Both the position numbers and the translations under genes were made by a program. From the NCBI RefSeq assembly GCF_029936995.1, contig NZ_JAPYRE010000001.1:620001-684000 (forward strand): a stretch of DNA of 64,000 nucleotides, in the 5' to 3' direction. The notes beneath the pieces are model-generated. The model had not been told where the DNA came from. It did no database searches and worked only from the letters and a program-made list of their open reading frames with translations. This stretch comes from Henriciella sp. GTDB taxonomy: Bacteria; Pseudomonadota; Alphaproteobacteria; Caulobacterales; Hyphomonadaceae. How positions within the stretch are numbered: position 1 is the first letter of the stretch; the number at the start of each line of letters is the position of its first letter. Shown piece by piece: positions 27,168 to 36,510 of this stretch.

Positions 27168-28105
27168 TGGATGGAATGAACACAGATCCCTTCCGCGCGG
27201 ATGTGCTGGACGGGCTTTCGTACCCTCAGAAATCGTTGCCGAGCCGCTGGCTTTATGACGCCGAAGGGTCACGTCTGTTCGACAGGATTACAGAGCTGCC
27301 GGAATATTACCCGACGCGCACAGAACTGAAGATATTGCGTTCACGCGCGAGCGAGATGGCCTCGGCCATAGGCCCGCAAAGCGTCGTCATAGAGTATGGG
27401 GCCGGTTCTCTGCTAAAGGTCCGTATTCTTCTTGACGCGCTGGACAGGCCGGAAGCCTTTGTGCCTGTCGATATTTCAGCAAGCCACCTCCACACAGCGG
27501 CGGATGAACTGAAAGCTGACTATCCGAAGCTGCAGATCCATCCGGTTGCTGCAGATTTCATGGCCTCGAACCTTGGCGAGGCGCTACCTCAAGCGGCCGG
27601 TCGCCGGGCGGGTTTCTTTCCAGGTTCCACGGTCGGCAACCTCCTCGACGCTGACATTCTCCGCTTTCTTTCCAATGCCCGGTCCGATCTTGGCGATGGA
27701 AGCTGCTTCATTGTCGGGCTCGACCAGCCCAAGTCACCGGATGTGCTCCTTCCGGCCTATGATGATGCACAAGGCGTGACGGCTGCGTTCAATCTGAACC
27801 TGCTCAAACGGATCAACAGGGAACTTGGCGGAAATTTCGATCTGGATGCCTTTGCCCATGAGGCCCGCTGGAACGCGGCAGAAAGCCGGATAGAGATGCA
27901 TCTGAGGAGCCTCAAACCGCAGTCTGCTACGGTCGCAGGAGAGCGTTTCCGGTTTGCCGAAGGGGAAACGATCCACACGGAGAATTCCCGCAAGATCGGG
28001 CTGGACGCTTTTGGTGAGCTTGCCGAAAAAGCTGGCTGGCGACTGGACCGGACATGGATGGATGACGATAATCTCTTCGCTGTCATGATGCTGGAAGCGG
28101 TCTGA
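27167..28105 (+). CDS. egtD: L-histidine N-alpha-methyltransferase (EgtD)
   Basis: A 312-residue SAM-dependent methyltransferase that trimethylates histidine to hercynine, the substrate of EgtB. Features seen: SRWLYDAEGSRLFDRITELPEYYPTR (first family block), the SAM motif EYGAGSLLKVRILLDAL, PVDISASHL, FPGSTVGNLL and GLDQPKSPDVLLPAYDD. It is translationally coupled to egtB through an overlapping TAATG at 27165-27169. No glutamate-cysteine ligase-like egtA or egtC/egtE is next to it, so thiol supply and the last lyase step would come from elsewhere in the genome. Confidence 0.94.
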   Translation: MDGMNTDPFRADVLDGLSYPQKSLPSRWLYDAEGSRLFDRITELPEYYPTRTELKILRSRASEMASAIGPQSVVIEYGAGSLLKVRILLDALDRPEAFVPVDISASHLHTAADELKADYPKLQIHPVAADFMASNLGEALPQAAGRRAGFFPGSTVGNLLDADILRFLSNARSDLGDGSCFIVGLDQPKSPDVLLPAYDDAQGVTAAFNLNLLKRINRELGGNFDLDAFAHEARWNAAESRIEMHLRSLKPQSATVAGERFRFAEGETIHTENSRKIGLDAFGELAEKAGWRLDRTWMDDDNLFAVMMLEAV

Positions 28106-28133
28106 GTTCATGGATCGTGGCAGGAGGGGGTAA

Positions 28134-28499
28134 ATGACTCTTGCAGAATACAATGAGTTTTGCGCCAGGCTTGCGCACACCACGCATGTCGTTCAGTGGG
28201 GTGGCAGTCATGTCTGGAAGATTGGCGGCAAGGTTTTCGCCATCGGCGGGGATGGTGGGCCTGAAGGGTTTCGTGTAAGTTTCAAGGTCTCAGAACTGGC
28301 GTTCGATATTCTGCGCGAGCAGGCCGGTTGCCGGGGCGCGCCCCACTTGGCGTCGCGTGGCATGAAATGGATCCAGCGCTTTTCCGAAGAGACCATGGAT
28401 GATGCTGCGCTGAAAGATTACCTGCGTGAGAGTTACCGTCTTGTTTCACTTGGCCTGACCAAGAAGCTTCAGAAAGAGCTTGGGTTAAATCAGTCCTGA
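28134..28499 (+). CDS. MmcQ/YjbR-family protein
   Basis: A 121-residue protein with the MmcQ/YjbR fold signature (HVVQWGGSHVWKIGGKVFAI, FRVSFKVSELAFDILRE, WIQRF). The family has an uncertain role; some members are described as DNA-binding-like. It begins 28 bases after egtD and AGGAGGGGG precedes ATG 28134, so it is likely co-transcribed with the ergothioneine genes. A direct role in ergothioneine synthesis is not implied by this alone. Confidence 0.83.
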   Translation: MTLAEYNEFCARLAHTTHVVQWGGSHVWKIGGKVFAIGGDGGPEGFRVSFKVSELAFDILREQAGCRGAPHLASRGMKWIQRFSEETMDDAALKDYLRESYRLVSLGLTKKLQKELGLNQS

Positions 28500-28564
28500 T
28501 CGGTGGGTCGGGGAACACCGCATCCTTCGGGCCGTTTTGTAACCAGCAAGAAGGAGCCCAGACG

Positions 28565-29398
28565 ATGACCCTGACAACGAAGCATTTTGGTGTCGATATC
28601 CCGGTAATCGGTTTCGGAACATGGAAGCTCAAAGACGAGACGGCCCAGATGTGTGTGGCGAAAGCCATTGAGGCGGGCTACAGGATGATCGACACTGCGC
28701 AGGCCTATGAAAATGAAAAGCATGTCGGTCGTGGGATCCGCGACGCGCAACTGCCGCGTGAAGACCTCTGGGTCACTACGAAAGTCTGGATGTCTGAATT
28801 CAAGCAGGGAGACCTGCAGGCATCAATTGACCAGAGCCTCGACCGGATGGGCCTCGACCAGCTCGATCTCGTCCTGCTGCACTGGCCGAACAGGGATGTT
28901 CCGCTTGAGGAGACACTGGACGCGCTCAATGATGCTCACGCCAAAGGTATGACGAAGCACATTGGGGTATCAAACTTTACGACGTCACAGATGGCGGATG
29001 CGGTAAAGCTGTCCAAGGCTCCCATCATCACCAATCAGGTCGAATATCACCCCTTCATAGACCAGACCCCTGTGCTCGAAGCGGCTCATTCACTGGGAAT
29101 GTCTATCACGGCGTTTTCACCGTTGGCTCAAGGCAAGGTGTTCGATGAGCCGGTACTCAAGGAAATCGGCGAGAAATATGGAAAATCGGCGGCTCAGGTC
29201 GCTGTGCGCTGGTTTGCGCAGCAACCGGGTATCATCACCATTCCGCGTTCATCTTCACCGGACCACCTGGCTGCGAATAATGACATTCACGACTTCGAAC
29301 TTACGCCGCAGGAAATGGGTCGCATTACATCTCTAAAGGCGAATAATCAGCGGCTGATCGACCCGAGCTGGGCGCCGAACTGGGATAATGCGGCGTGA
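28565..29398 (+). CDS. Aldo/keto reductase
   Basis: A 277-residue NADPH-dependent aldo/keto reductase of the DkgA/DkgB-like group. The four catalytic residues are present: Asp43, Tyr48 (DTAQAYEN), Lys73 (TTKVW) and His106 (LLHWPN). GVSNFTTSQM, a QVEYHPF barrel segment and an IPRSSSPDHLAANNDI cofactor segment also fit. Typical reactions are reduction of 2-keto sugars, methylglyoxal or other aldehydes; the physiological substrate is not evident. It is preceded by AAGGAGCCC and lies 65 bases after the MmcQ-family gene, so it may belong to the same transcript. Confidence 0.92.
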   Translation: MTLTTKHFGVDIPVIGFGTWKLKDETAQMCVAKAIEAGYRMIDTAQAYENEKHVGRGIRDAQLPREDLWVTTKVWMSEFKQGDLQASIDQSLDRMGLDQLDLVLLHWPNRDVPLEETLDALNDAHAKGMTKHIGVSNFTTSQMADAVKLSKAPIITNQVEYHPFIDQTPVLEAAHSLGMSITAFSPLAQGKVFDEPVLKEIGEKYGKSAAQVAVRWFAQQPGIITIPRSSSPDHLAANNDIHDFELTPQEMGRITSLKANNQRLIDPSWAPNWDNAA

Positions 29399-29464
29399 CC
29401 CACGACAATGGGCGGTGCTTTCGCGCAGCAACGCGACCCGCGAACGGAATCTTAGCCTGTGCCC

Positions 29465-31300
29465 TTATTCCATGGGGTCGACCGTAACTGTGGGAACTTC
29501 CGTTTTCGGGCCGTAGCAGAACTTATGCAGCTCTCCCGAAGCAAGGGCTTTCTGGGCAGCATCATATCCAGCCTTGACGGCATCCTCATAGGCTTCCCAG
29601 TCCCGCAATTCGATGTCGCGAAGCTCCGGCACGACAAGGACATCGACCAGCTCGCGGCCCGCAGACGGATTAACGCTGATTGTGGCAGACCGCATCAACA
29701 GGCCGGCAATCGGAGGCGCGGAAGAAAAGCCATGCTTGAACACCCAGCCGAAGAATCCCGGCGGGTTGGTGAAGTCCTCTGCCTTCAGGCCCTCGGGGGC
29801 ACGGGAGACGTCTGATCCGACAACAACGCCGCGATGAAGTTCACGCATTACGTTGGTGGGAAAATTGTTCAGGACAGCGCCATCCACGAGTACTTCGCCT
29901 TCATAGACCACAGGCGGCAGGATACCGGGCAGGGATATCGTCGCACGCAGGGCTTCGCGCATGAGCCCCCGCCTGTGAACGCGGTAAGTGCCATCTGTCA
30001 GGTTCGTGGAGACGGCGAAGAATGGAATGTCGAGATCACCGATCTCCGCATCTCCAAAATGTTCGCGTAACCGTGTGTTGACGCGCTTACCCCGAACAAG
30101 GCCGACGACGGGCAACACATAGTCGCTCAAGGGGTTGGATGAGACAAATGCTTTGCGGATACGTGCGTCTATTTCATCATCATTCCATCCCATGGCGACA
30201 CACGCGGCCACAACGGCGCCCATGGAAGAACCGCCCGCAAAGTCGATCGGTATGCCGGCCTCACGCAAGGCCCGGACGACCCCGATATGAGCATAGGCGC
30301 GGGCACCGCCGCCGGACAGCACGAGACCGACTGAGCGGCCAGCCATCACACGGGCCAGCCTGTCGCAGGACGCGCCCTCCATACCCTCCCAGTGAAACAA
30401 GCGCGCTGCTCCTGCTGCGTCTTTCCATTCGACAGGTTTGGCCGCCTGCCGCTCGCCGCTGTGATGCAGCAGGACGACATCAATGAGCTTGAGTGACCGG
30501 GCCGGAGAATCGTCTTCCGGCATGAGTGGGATCGACGGGCGGGCATCTGCCCGGCCGACCACCCATATCCGGTCAGCCTGACGCACTGACAACCTGTACC
30601 AGGAGGTATCCCCGATCGAGGAGATCAGGATGACAACGTCATTATCCGCCTCGAGCTTATCGAAGAAGCCGCCTGTCTGGTCTGTGCCTTCAACCTCATC
30701 GATTATCCGCGACTTGACGCCCAGCTTGTCGAGCGATGCCTTGAGGGAATTTGCACGTAGCCTGAGGTCGATGGTCGGGGAGGTCGCGACCATCGCAAAG
30801 ACTTTCGGCGCGTTGCGTTTGTTGGGTTTGCGCCCTTCTCGCAAGCGGGTCAGCATGAGCCGGACCATCGCGGTCAGAATTTCCGGTTCTGCCTTTATCA
30901 GACGATCAAACCCAGCCCTCGAAATTTCCAGGATTTCGGCATCGCGCAGGGCGTAGACGGAGCTGGTGTGCGGGGCATTGTCGGGGGCGCCGTCGCCATC
31001 TGCATCGATCGTGCCTTCGAACAGGGCCATCTCGCCAACAGGTTCGCCAGCCCGTATGTGACCGATGAAGTCGCTGCGCCCATCCCCCATTTTCTGGAAG
31101 GCGCCAAGTGACCCGGACAGGACAAAATAGATCGAGGTAGAAATATCGCCGGCCTTGAACAGTTCCCAGCCTGCCGGCAGCGAAAACCAGTTCGCCTCCC
31201 GCCCGGCGGCACGCAGGGCACGCTTGGGCACATCTTCAAGAAAAGGGATGGTCTTGAGCGTGGGTGTGATGTTCAGACTCATGGCCATGAATGTGTTCAC
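29465..31300 (-). CDS. NTE-type patatin phospholipase with a cyclic-nucleotide-binding domain
   Basis: A 611-residue protein. Residues about 10-150 are a cNMP-binding domain (YFVLSGSLGAF, GHIRAGEPVGEMALFEGT). The patatin domain begins at about residue 323 with GLVLSGGGARAYAHIGV (oxyanion hole), then GGSSMG with nucleophile Ser359 and DGAVLNN with Asp473, completing the Ser-Asp dyad. This is the architecture of neuropathy-target-esterase-like lysophospholipases, which are regulated at the membrane. A DxDxDGxxD calcium-loop-like insert (99-107) lies inside the cNMP domain. The start codon is uncertain: GTG 31300, ATG 31288 and ATG 31282 are in frame and none has a strong ribosome site. It diverges from mccB. 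Confidence 0.9.
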   Translation of the reverse strand: MNTFMAMSLNITPTLKTIPFLEDVPKRALRAAGREANWFSLPAGWELFKAGDISTSIYFVLSGSLGAFQKMGDGRSDFIGHIRAGEPVGEMALFEGTIDADGDGAPDNAPHTSSVYALRDAEILEISRAGFDRLIKAEPEILTAMVRLMLTRLREGRKPNKRNAPKVFAMVATSPTIDLRLRANSLKASLDKLGVKSRIIDEVEGTDQTGGFFDKLEADNDVVILISSIGDTSWYRLSVRQADRIWVVGRADARPSIPLMPEDDSPARSLKLIDVVLLHHSGERQAAKPVEWKDAAGAARLFHWEGMEGASCDRLARVMAGRSVGLVLSGGGARAYAHIGVVRALREAGIPIDFAGGSSMGAVVAACVAMGWNDDEIDARIRKAFVSSNPLSDYVLPVVGLVRGKRVNTRLREHFGDAEIGDLDIPFFAVSTNLTDGTYRVHRRGLMREALRATISLPGILPPVVYEGEVLVDGAVLNNFPTNVMRELHRGVVVGSDVSRAPEGLKAEDFTNPPGFFGWVFKHGFSSAPPIAGLLMRSATISVNPSAGRELVDVLVVPELRDIELRDWEAYEDAVKAGYDAAQKALASGELHKFCYGPKTEVPTVTVDPME

Positions 31301-31438
31301 TGCCGAGCGATCTGAAAAGGATTTTCTGTCTTTTCACCGCCAAGATGGCATCATCGTTCAGGATTTGACGGCGACCGGAGGGATGACAATGCCTGCATGC
31401 GGCGATAGTTCTGCAACAAACGGTCAACAGGAGAGCAT

Positions 31439-33046
31439 ATGCCGGTTCTAAAATCCAAGCTTGATGCTGCCAGCGCAAAATTTTCCGCCAACCGGCAGGC
31501 GATGGAAGCTCTCGTCGAGGAGCTGCGCGCAAAGACCGAGGCAGCCGCGCGTGGCGGATCCGACAATGCCCGCAAGCGCCACACTGATCGGGGCAAGCTA
31601 TTGCCGCGCGAGCGTGTCGAGCGCCTTCTCGATCCGGGCACGCCCTTTCTGGAAGTCGGAGCGCTCGCAGCCAATGGCATGTATGATGACGAGGCGCCCG
31701 GCGCTGGCCTCATTACCGGTGTCGGCCGCGTCGAGGGACGAGAGTGCATGATCGTGTGCAATGACGCCACGGTGAAGGGCGGGGCCTATTACCCGATGAC
31801 GGTGAAGAAGCATCTGCGCGCGCAGGAAATCGCGATGCAGAACCATCTCCCCTGTATCTATCTCGTCGACTCGGGCGGGGCGAACCTGCCGCACCAGTCT
31901 GAGGTCTTTCCCGACCGGGATCACTTCGGGCGTATTTTCTACAACCAGGCCCAGATGAGCGCGATGGGGATTCCCCAGATCGCTTCTGTCATGGGATCCT
32001 GTACGGCGGGCGGGGCCTATGTTCCGGCAATGTCCGATGAGACTGTCATCGTACGAAAGCAGGGGACGATTTTCCTGGGGGGGCCGCCGCTTGTGAAGGC
32101 GGCGACCGGGGAAGAGATTTCTGCAGAAGACCTTGGCGGGGCAGATGTTCACGCACGCAAATCCGGCGTTGCCGACCATTATGCCGCCAGTGACGAGCAT
32201 GCGCTTGCAATTGTGCGTTCCATTGTCCGCACCCTGCACCAGCCCAAACCCGACACCGTTGGATACAGTGAACCGATTGAGCCGCTGTATAACCCGCAGG
32301 AGTTACACGGGCTTGTGCCGAAGGATGTACGCGAACCCTATGATGCACGGGAAGTGATTGCCCGTGTGGTCGATGGCTCGGATTTTCACGAGTTCAAGCA
32401 TCTTTATGGCGATACGCTGGTCTGCGGCTTTGCCCGGATTTACGGTATGCCCGTCGCCATCCTCGCGAACAATGGCATCCTTTTCTCGGAAAGCGCGCAG
32501 AAGGCGGCACACTTCATCGAACTGGCCGACCAGCGCCGTACCCCTTTGATCTTCCTTCAGAACATTACAGGCTTCATGGTTGGCTCCAAATATGAGGCCG
32601 GAGGTATTGCAAAGGACGGGGCAAAGATGGTCACGGCTGTCGCGACTGCTTCGGTCCCGAAGTTCACCGTTGTAACGGGCGGCAGCTTCGGGGCAGGTAA
32701 TTACGGCATGTGCGGTCGGGCCTACAGCCCGCGTTTCCTGTTCATGTGGCCGAATTCGCGGATTTCCGTCATGGGTGGTGAGCAGGCCGCATCCGTTCTC
32801 GCCACTGTACGCCGGGATGGTATCGAACGCCGCGGCGATAGCTGGAGTGCGGAAGACGAAGAAGCTTTCAAGGCACCGATCCGGGAAGGCTACGAACGCG
32901 AAGGTCAGCCTTATTTTTCAACGGCGCGTATGTGGGACGACGGGATTATCGACCCTGCAGACACGCGGCGCGTACTTGGGCTCTCTCTCTCAGCAAGCCT
33001 CAATGCGCCTCTTGGGGAGCGTGGTTTCGGCGTGTTCCGCATGTAG
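31439..33046 (+). CDS. mccB: Methylcrotonyl-CoA carboxylase carboxyltransferase subunit
   Basis: A 535-residue beta subunit converting 3-methylcrotonyl-CoA to 3-methylglutaconyl-CoA with CO2 from carboxybiotin. Seen: the N-terminal [25 protein letters not shown], the [17 protein letters not shown] oxyanion segment, the C-terminal half with [27 protein letters not shown] and [18 protein letters not shown]. The last two motifs are characteristic of MccB rather than PccB, where the equivalent reads [18 protein letters not shown] 31439 follows GGAGAG. Its partner mccA lies 3.4 kb downstream. Confidence 0.95.
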   Translation: MPVLKSKLDAASAKFSANRQAMEALVEELRAKTEAAARGGSDNARKRHTDRGKLLPRERVERLLDPGTPFLEVGALAANGMYDDEAPGAGLITGVGRVEGRECMIVCNDATVKGGAYYPMTVKKHLRAQEIAMQNHLPCIYLVDSGGANLPHQSEVFPDRDHFGRIFYNQAQMSAMGIPQIASVMGSCTAGGAYVPAMSDETVIVRKQGTIFLGGPPLVKAATGEEISAEDLGGADVHARKSGVADHYAASDEHALAIVRSIVRTLHQPKPDTVGYSEPIEPLYNPQELHGLVPKDVREPYDAREVIARVVDGSDFHEFKHLYGDTLVCGFARIYGMPVAILANNGILFSESAQKAAHFIELADQRRTPLIFLQNITGFMVGSKYEAGGIAKDGAKMVTAVATASVPKFTVVTGGSFGAGNYGMCGRAYSPRFLFMWPNSRISVMGGEQAASVLATVRRDGIERRGDSWSAEDEEAFKAPIREGYEREGQPYFSTARMWDDGIIDPADTRRVLGLSLSASLNAPLGERGFGVFRM

Positions 33047-33230
33047 TTGCGAGAAAATTTCCGGATGGAAGAAGTTTCATCGAGAATATAGGTATCTGTA
33101 ATTTTTGCGCTTTTCGAAATTATTTCAATGATTTCATGAGCCTGTCCAATTCTTAACGCATCCATTTACGCGCCTTGTGCGTCTATTCGGTACGCCAGAC
33201 GGAATGGCGTTAAGCAAACGGAGTTACATC

Positions 33231-33560
33231 ATGAAACGCATTGCAATCTTTGCAGCCGCCGCAGCAACTGGAGCCTTCGCCGCATCAGCTGGTGAAATGG
33301 CCGCTTTCTCGGACATCGATACTGATGCAGACGGTATGATTACCGAAACTGAATTCGTTGCACACAAGACCGCTGATGGCGAAGTGACGGAGCAGGAAGC
33401 TTCTGACAAGTTTGCCAAGATCGACGCTGACTTTGATGGATCCATCACGGAAGCTGAAATGACAGCTGCCAAAGAGCAGTGGAAAGACAAGGAAGCAGGC
33501 GCGGATGCCGGGATGGGCATGGAGGCTGAAACAGAGATGGAAGGTGACACCAGCTACTAA
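33231..33560 (+). CDS. Small secreted EF-hand protein
   Basis: A 109-residue protein with a signal peptide (residues 1 to about 20, FAASAG) and two EF-hand loops: DTDADGMITETE (30-41) and DADFDGSITEAE (65-76), both with complete D-D-D-G-I-E ligand patterns. It should bind two Ca2+ in the periplasm. The C-terminal tail is Glu/Met/Ala-rich. I chose ATG 33231 because an ACGGAG site precedes it and the signal peptide starts directly; upstream codons would add 18 residues. A strong terminator follows. Such EF-hand exported proteins are frequent in alphaproteobacteria; function unknown. Confidence 0.85.
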   Translation: MKRIAIFAAAAATGAFAASAGEMAAFSDIDTDADGMITETEFVAHKTADGEVTEQEASDKFAKIDADFDGSITEAEMTAAKEQWKDKEAGADAGMGMEAETEMEGDTSY

Positions 33561-33591
33561 GAGCTGAGTTTCACATCTTTCCCCAGAGCCT

Positions 33592-33626
33592 ATGGCCCGC
33601 TCAAATGAGCGGGCCATTTGTTTTTT
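33592..33626 (+). terminator. Rho-independent terminator after the EF-hand gene
   Basis: A perfect 12-base stem (ATGGCCCGCTCA at 33592-33603, TGAGCGGGCCAT at 33606-33617) followed by TTTGTTTTTTG. It ends the EF-hand transcript just before the acyltransferase gene. Confidence 0.92.
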
Positions 33627-33631
33627 GAGAC

Positions 33632-34717
33632 TTGATTTCCGGCAGTGGAAGCGGTTGCAAGGCTGAGGGTGACCAATCAAGGAGCGCCGCGCTGGCTGCC
33701 AACCGTTTCGACTTCCTGCGCCTTGCATTCGCATGCGGCGTTTTTGCCTTTCATGCCTGGGTCCTCGCAGCCTTTGCTCCGGATGGAGCCGTGGAGCGGT
33801 CGCTCGGTCATATGGCCGAGCTCAGCATCCAGGGCTTTTTTATCGTTTCCGGTGCGCTCGTTTTCGGCTCGCTGGAACGTACCCGGTCTCTTCTGACATA
33901 TGCCAGCAAGCGTATCCGCAGGCTTTATCCGGCATATGCGACCATTATCCTCATTCCTGTACTCATCAGCGGTTTCATGACGGGCTGGGCCAGGCCGGAA
34001 GCGCTTATGGAATATCTGGGTGCAAACCTGATCTTCCTGAACTTCCTGTCGCCTGATCTCCCAGGCCTGTTTGCGGATAACCGGTTTTCGGCGGTGAACG
34101 GCGCGCTCTGGACACTGAAAGTGGAAGTGCTGTTCTACATGGTTCTTCCGGTCTTTGCGGTGTTCTTGCGTCTGTTCGGCCGATTCAGCTGGGTCCTGTT
34201 TGGCCTCGTTTACGTGCTGGCCGAAATGTGGCGGCTTCTCCTGCCTGTGTATTTTCACCATCCCCTGGCCGAGGAGCTTTCCCGTCAGCTACCGGGCCAG
34301 ATGGCATTCTTTGTAAGCGGCATGGTGCTCTGGAAGCTTTGGCGCACGGCCGCGAAGCAGCCGGGTCTCTTCGGTCTTGTCGGCTTAGCGCTGGTCCTGG
34401 TTTCCTTCCTCAGCCCGTGGCTTGAGCCATTGCGGGCAGCCGGACTGGGGGGGATAATCGGATACGTTGCTTTCGCGCCAGGACCATCCCTCCAGGCGGC
34501 ACGGTTCGGTGATATCAGTTATGGCGTCTACATCACGCACTTCCCGATAATACAGGCCCTGGTCATGTTGGGCCTTTTCGGTCCCGAGCAGGCGCTGGTA
34601 GGCATTGCTGCCGCGACAGTGCTGGTGCTGCTGGCGAGCTTCCTTCTCTGGCATCTTGTGGAACGCCCGGCCCTGCGGCGCGATAGTCATTACAGACGTG
34701 CCGAAGCACAGGCATAG
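33632..34717 (+). CDS. Acyltransferase-3 family membrane protein (OafA-like)
   Basis: A 361-residue integral membrane protein of the acyltransferase-3 (OafA/YrhL) family, which transfers acyl groups, usually acetyl, to cell-surface polysaccharides, lipids or other envelope molecules. It shows the early conserved His in AFHAWVLA, SKRIRRLYPAY, and about ten hydrophobic helices. The first motif (FDFLRLAFACGVFAFHA) sits at about residues 26-42. The start is uncertain: TTG 33632 is given; it lies within six bases of the terminator's T run. A later start within the ACCAATCAAGGAGCGCC region is possible. It lies between the EF-hand gene and the hydratase gene. Confidence 0.82.
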   Translation: MISGSGSGCKAEGDQSRSAALAANRFDFLRLAFACGVFAFHAWVLAAFAPDGAVERSLGHMAELSIQGFFIVSGALVFGSLERTRSLLTYASKRIRRLYPAYATIILIPVLISGFMTGWARPEALMEYLGANLIFLNFLSPDLPGLFADNRFSAVNGALWTLKVEVLFYMVLPVFAVFLRLFGRFSWVLFGLVYVLAEMWRLLLPVYFHHPLAEELSRQLPGQMAFFVSGMVLWKLWRTAAKQPGLFGLVGLALVLVSFLSPWLEPLRAAGLGGIIGYVAFAPGPSLQAARFGDISYGVYITHFPIIQALVMLGLFGPEQALVGIAAATVLVLLASFLLWHLVERPALRRDSHYRRAEAQA

Positions 34718-34773
34718 GGACATTTCCAAGGTCCGGTTTAAGCCCTAGTATCCGGACAAACAGGAGATTTTTC

Positions 34774-35568
34774 ATGGACGAGTACGAGACGATCAATCTT
34801 GATGCCACACCCGGTGGTATCGCTGTCATAACACTCGACCGCCCTGACAAGCACAACGCTTTCAATGCGCAGGTCATATCCGAACTCACCGATGCACTGG
34901 AGACGCTTGAAGAGCAGACCACGGTTCGCATGGTCATCCTGCGGGGCAATGGCAAGAGCTTTTCAGCCGGGGCTGACCTGACCTGGATGAAGGCTGCTGC
35001 CGACTATACCCGGCATGAGAATGAGGAAGATGCCTACCGCCTTGCGGAAATGCTCAGGAAGCTCGCGAATCTCCCGCAGATGACTGTCGCGCTGGTGCAT
35101 GGCGCCGTTATGGGCGGGGGCGCCGGACTTGTTGCGGCGTGTGATATCGCCGTGGCGCTCAAGGATACCAAGTTCCGATTTTCAGAGGTTCGTCTGGGGC
35201 TGACCCCGGCAACGATAAGTCCCTTTGTGATGTCTGCGATCGGCCCGCGCTGGGCCAAGGCACTTTTCGTTTCAGCGGAGAGTTTCGATGCGGCTTTCGC
35301 TGAACGGATCGGTCTGGTCCAGTATGTCGTGGAGGATCAGGCAGAACTCACCGCGATGGAGGAACATCTCGCCACCTTGGCCATGCAGGCCGCGCCCGGT
35401 GCCATCCATGACTCCAAGCGGCTCGTACAGGACCTTGCAGGGGTCGAGATCAACCAGTCGCTCAGCCATGAGACGGCAAAACGGATCGCGGGACGGCGTG
35501 TAAGTGAAGAAGGACGTGAGGGGCTTGCGGCCTTTCTCGACAAGCGCAAGCCGGACTGGACGGTATAA
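34774..35568 (+). CDS. Enoyl-CoA hydratase, probably methylglutaconyl-CoA hydratase
   Basis: A 264-residue crotonase-fold enzyme. Seen: LDRPDKHNAFNAQVISEL, the CoA-oxyanion segment LRGNGKSFSAGADLTWMK, HGAVMGGGAGLVAACDIAVA and RLGLTPATISPFV. Such residues are typical of the LiuC/methylglutaconyl-CoA hydratase group, which adds water to 3-methylglutaconyl-CoA to form HMG-CoA. I favour this because mccB lies upstream and mccA downstream on the same strand. CAGGAG lies eight bases before the ATG. A generic enoyl-CoA hydratase cannot be excluded. Confidence 0.88.
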   Translation: MDEYETINLDATPGGIAVITLDRPDKHNAFNAQVISELTDALETLEEQTTVRMVILRGNGKSFSAGADLTWMKAAADYTRHENEEDAYRLAEMLRKLANLPQMTVALVHGAVMGGGAGLVAACDIAVALKDTKFRFSEVRLGLTPATISPFVMSAIGPRWAKALFVSAESFDAAFAERIGLVQYVVEDQAELTAMEEHLATLAMQAAPGAIHDSKRLVQDLAGVEINQSLSHETAKRIAGRRVSEEGREGLAAFLDKRKPDWTV

Positions 35569-35637
35569 GAGGCAGGCTGGCCAGTAACGCCATGATAAAG
35601 TCATGCTAGTGCCTTGCATCAGGGAGAAGAAGCCCTG

Positions 35638-36510
35638 ATGAGCCGGTTCTCAGCCCTTTCTGACAAGCTGACAGGTGCGCGTGAGCGACTGCGGCGTCTG
35701 GCTGTGAAAGGGCCTGTGACCGCAGGCGTATTCGAGTTTGTCAGCTTCGGTATCAAGCAGGCATGGGCCTGTATTTTCGGCGGTCTGTTGCTCGCACTCA
35801 TCCTGGCGACGCATCTCTGGTACCCAGAGACAGCTTGGCTCAGCCGGTATGATTTTCTTGTTATCACCGCCATCTTTATTCAGGTCGGCCTGATCGCGAC
35901 GGGGCTGGAAACCTGGGAAGAGGCACGCGTCATCCTTGTTTTCCATGTCGTCGGGACTGTCATGGAAATCTTCAAGACAAGTGCCGGAAGCTGGATCTAT
36001 CCAGAGGACAGCTTGCTGCGTATTGGCGGGGTGCCGCTCTTTTCAGGCTTCATGTATGCCGCAGTCGGCAGCTATCTCGCCCGGGTGTGGCGAATATTCG
36101 ATTTCCGGTTTGACCATTTTCCATCACTCTGGCTTCAGGGCTTGCTGGCACTGGCGATCTATCTGAATTTCTTCACTCATCACTTTACGGTGGATATTCG
36201 CAATGTCCTGTTTGTGGCGACCCTCCTTGTCTATGGCCGTTCTATTGTCTGGTTCAGGCCGGACAGGGCATACCGGCCGATGCCGCTCGTTCTTGGGTTT
36301 GGACTGGTCGCACTGTTTATCTGGATTGCAGAAAACCTGGGAACACTTGCCCGTGCATGGACTTATCCGGGGCAGGAATCAGTCTGGAAACTTGTATCTG
36401 CCGCAAAATTCGGCTCATGGTATTTGTTGATGATCATAAGTTTCGTGCTGGTGGCGCTTGTCCACAGCGCGCGGAAAGGACGCCATGCTGAAAAGCCTGC
36501 TGATCGCTAA
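35638..36510 (+). CDS. DUF817 family integral membrane protein
   Basis: A 290-residue polytopic membrane protein with about eight hydrophobic helices, among them WACIFGGLLLALILATHLWYP, FLVITAIFIQVGLIATGL, a YAAVGSYLARVWRIFDFRFD segment and a final YLLMIISFVLVALVHSARKG. Conserved features of DUF817 such as HVVGTVMEIFKTSAGSWIYPE and FTHHFTVD are clear. ATG 35638 follows AGGGAGAAGAAG. Its 3' end overlaps the mccA start by 26 bases, which suggests translational coupling. The function of the family is not known; its position inside the leucine-catabolism genes is a clue. Confidence 0.85.
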   Translation: MSRFSALSDKLTGARERLRRLAVKGPVTAGVFEFVSFGIKQAWACIFGGLLLALILATHLWYPETAWLSRYDFLVITAIFIQVGLIATGLETWEEARVILVFHVVGTVMEIFKTSAGSWIYPEDSLLRIGGVPLFSGFMYAAVGSYLARVWRIFDFRFDHFPSLWLQGLLALAIYLNFFTHHFTVDIRNVLFVATLLVYGRSIVWFRPDRAYRPMPLVLGFGLVALFIWIAENLGTLARAWTYPGQESVWKLVSAAKFGSWYLLMIISFVLVALVHSARKGRHAEKPADR

